A stretch of 14,110 nt of DNA from Candidatus Altarchaeales archaeon (GTDB taxonomy: Archaea; Altiarchaeota; Altiarchaeia; IMC4; QMZM01), in the NCBI GenBank assembly GCA_003663045.1, contig QMZG01000015.1, positions 1 to 14,110 on the forward strand, read 5' to 3'. The translations under genes were made by a program, and so were the position numbers. A model generated the notes under the pieces. The model saw only the letters and a list, made by a program, of their open reading frames with translations. It ran no database searches and was not told the origin of the DNA. Below are positions 13,673 through 14,110 of the stretch, in pieces (the stretch's first letter is position 1; each line of letters starts with the position of its first letter).

Positions 13673-13699
13673 GGATGTAAGAATGACGACATGTGAGCC

Positions 13700-14110
13700 A
13701 TGAAAATCAAAAAGTTAAATTTAGAAATAGATTGGAAAGGGTTTCTTAAGCCAGATAAGAAGAAAGTTCTACTTTCAATAGTCTTATTCCCAATTATATT
13801 GGTAATAATCACTGTATTATTGAAAAATCCATTTACCTTTCGTATTTTATTGGGGGTGTATTTATTAGAGTTATTAAAGTGGCACTCCTACGATTTTTTA
13901 AATAATGTTAATGTTATACTACTCGATTCATTATCGTTATTATCATTTATTTTTTTCATATACTTAATTTCTTGCTTATTTTTCTTTTCATTGAGATTTC
14001 AAAGGATTAGAAAATATTCAATTGGCATTTTGCTGTTCATAGTTATCTCTTCCTTATCCCTTGTCTTGACAAATCCTATAGCTTGCTATCTTAGTAATTT
14101 TAATGAAAGG
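13700..14110 (+). CDS. multi-span membrane protein, unknown function (3' end outside window)
   Basis: An ATG at 13700 opens a frame that runs without a stop to the window edge, giving 137 residues so far. The N-terminus is basic (MKIKKLNLEIDWKGFLKPDK), followed by hydrophobic spans at about 24-41, 70-95 and 106-122, separated by short basic loops. N-termini with a 'W-(K/R)-x-F-L-K-P-D' segment just before the first helix occur in many unnamed archaeal membrane proteins, which is as close as I can place it. The codon use is more AT-rich than in the other genes. No enzyme motif is visible in the part seen, and the total length is unknown. An upstream TATA-like element supports the start. There is no clear ribosome binding site. 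Confidence 0.7.
   Translation, partial: MKIKKLNLEIDWKGFLKPDKKKVLLSIVLFPIILVIITVLLKNPFTFRILLGVYLLELLKWHSYDFLNNVNVILLDSLSLLSFIFFIYLISCLFFFSLRFQRIRKYSIGILLFIVISSLSLVLTNPIACYLSNFNER

Noticed and set aside
13478..13699. tRNA or other known RNA gene downstream of the TraB-family gene
   Set aside because: No cloverleaf, anticodon arm or T-loop consensus could be found on either strand.

Overview
The window is archaeal chromosomal DNA. The evidence is an archaeal clamp-loader large subunit (RfcL), an archaeal-type CDP-alcohol phosphotransferase of ether-lipid synthesis, an archaeal DRG/Rbg GTPase with a TGS domain, a THEP1 NTPase and a COG1340-type coiled-coil protein. TATA-like boxes often sit about 20-30 nt upstream of starts that lack a Shine-Dalgarno sequence, which suggests leaderless mRNAs. 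The DNA is AT-rich, and AGA/AGG (Arg) and ATA (Ile) codons are frequent, as in many thermophilic euryarchaea. I cannot place the lineage more precisely from the sequence alone.

Region 1 (1-3712, + strand) is the Hsp70 chaperone cluster grpE-dnaK-dnaJ. dnaK follows grpE by 20 nt with a good ribosome binding site. dnaJ is about 100 nt further on and may have its own promoter. Region 2 (3751-6086, + strand) holds a 50-residue single-span membrane protein one base before a probable archaetidylinositol-phosphate synthase gene, followed by two coiled-coil protein genes. The two coiled-coil genes are separated by a spacer with a perfect 9-bp hairpin and a G/C-run stem. Region 3 (6109-7254, - strand) is rfcL, convergent with the second coiled-coil gene. 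Its Walker B glutamate is replaced by Asn, and it lacks the usual charged, PIP-box-bearing tail.

Region 4 (7348-10319, + strand) is a two-gene membrane module. It encodes a seven-helix protein with MscS-like TM_helix features and, 2 nt later, a secreted-ectodomain plus multi-helix protein that I do not recognise. A T-rich terminator follows. Region 5 (10432-13477) has a DRG-type GTPase gene, a short stretch that looks like gene debris, and a divergent pair, THEP1 (-) and a TraB-family membrane protein (+), sharing a 51-bp promoter region. Region 6 (13478-14110) starts with a gene-free spacer containing a nested inverted repeat and ends inside a membrane protein gene cut by the window edge.

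Most genes here are housekeeping: protein folding, membrane lipid synthesis, DNA replication and translation-linked GTPase function. The least explained parts are the small membrane ORF at 3751, the two-gene membrane module, the lysine-rich coiled-coil protein, the degenerate RfcL, and the structured spacers at 5085-5132 and 13505-13553. I did not find a clear defence, mobile or biosynthetic system.
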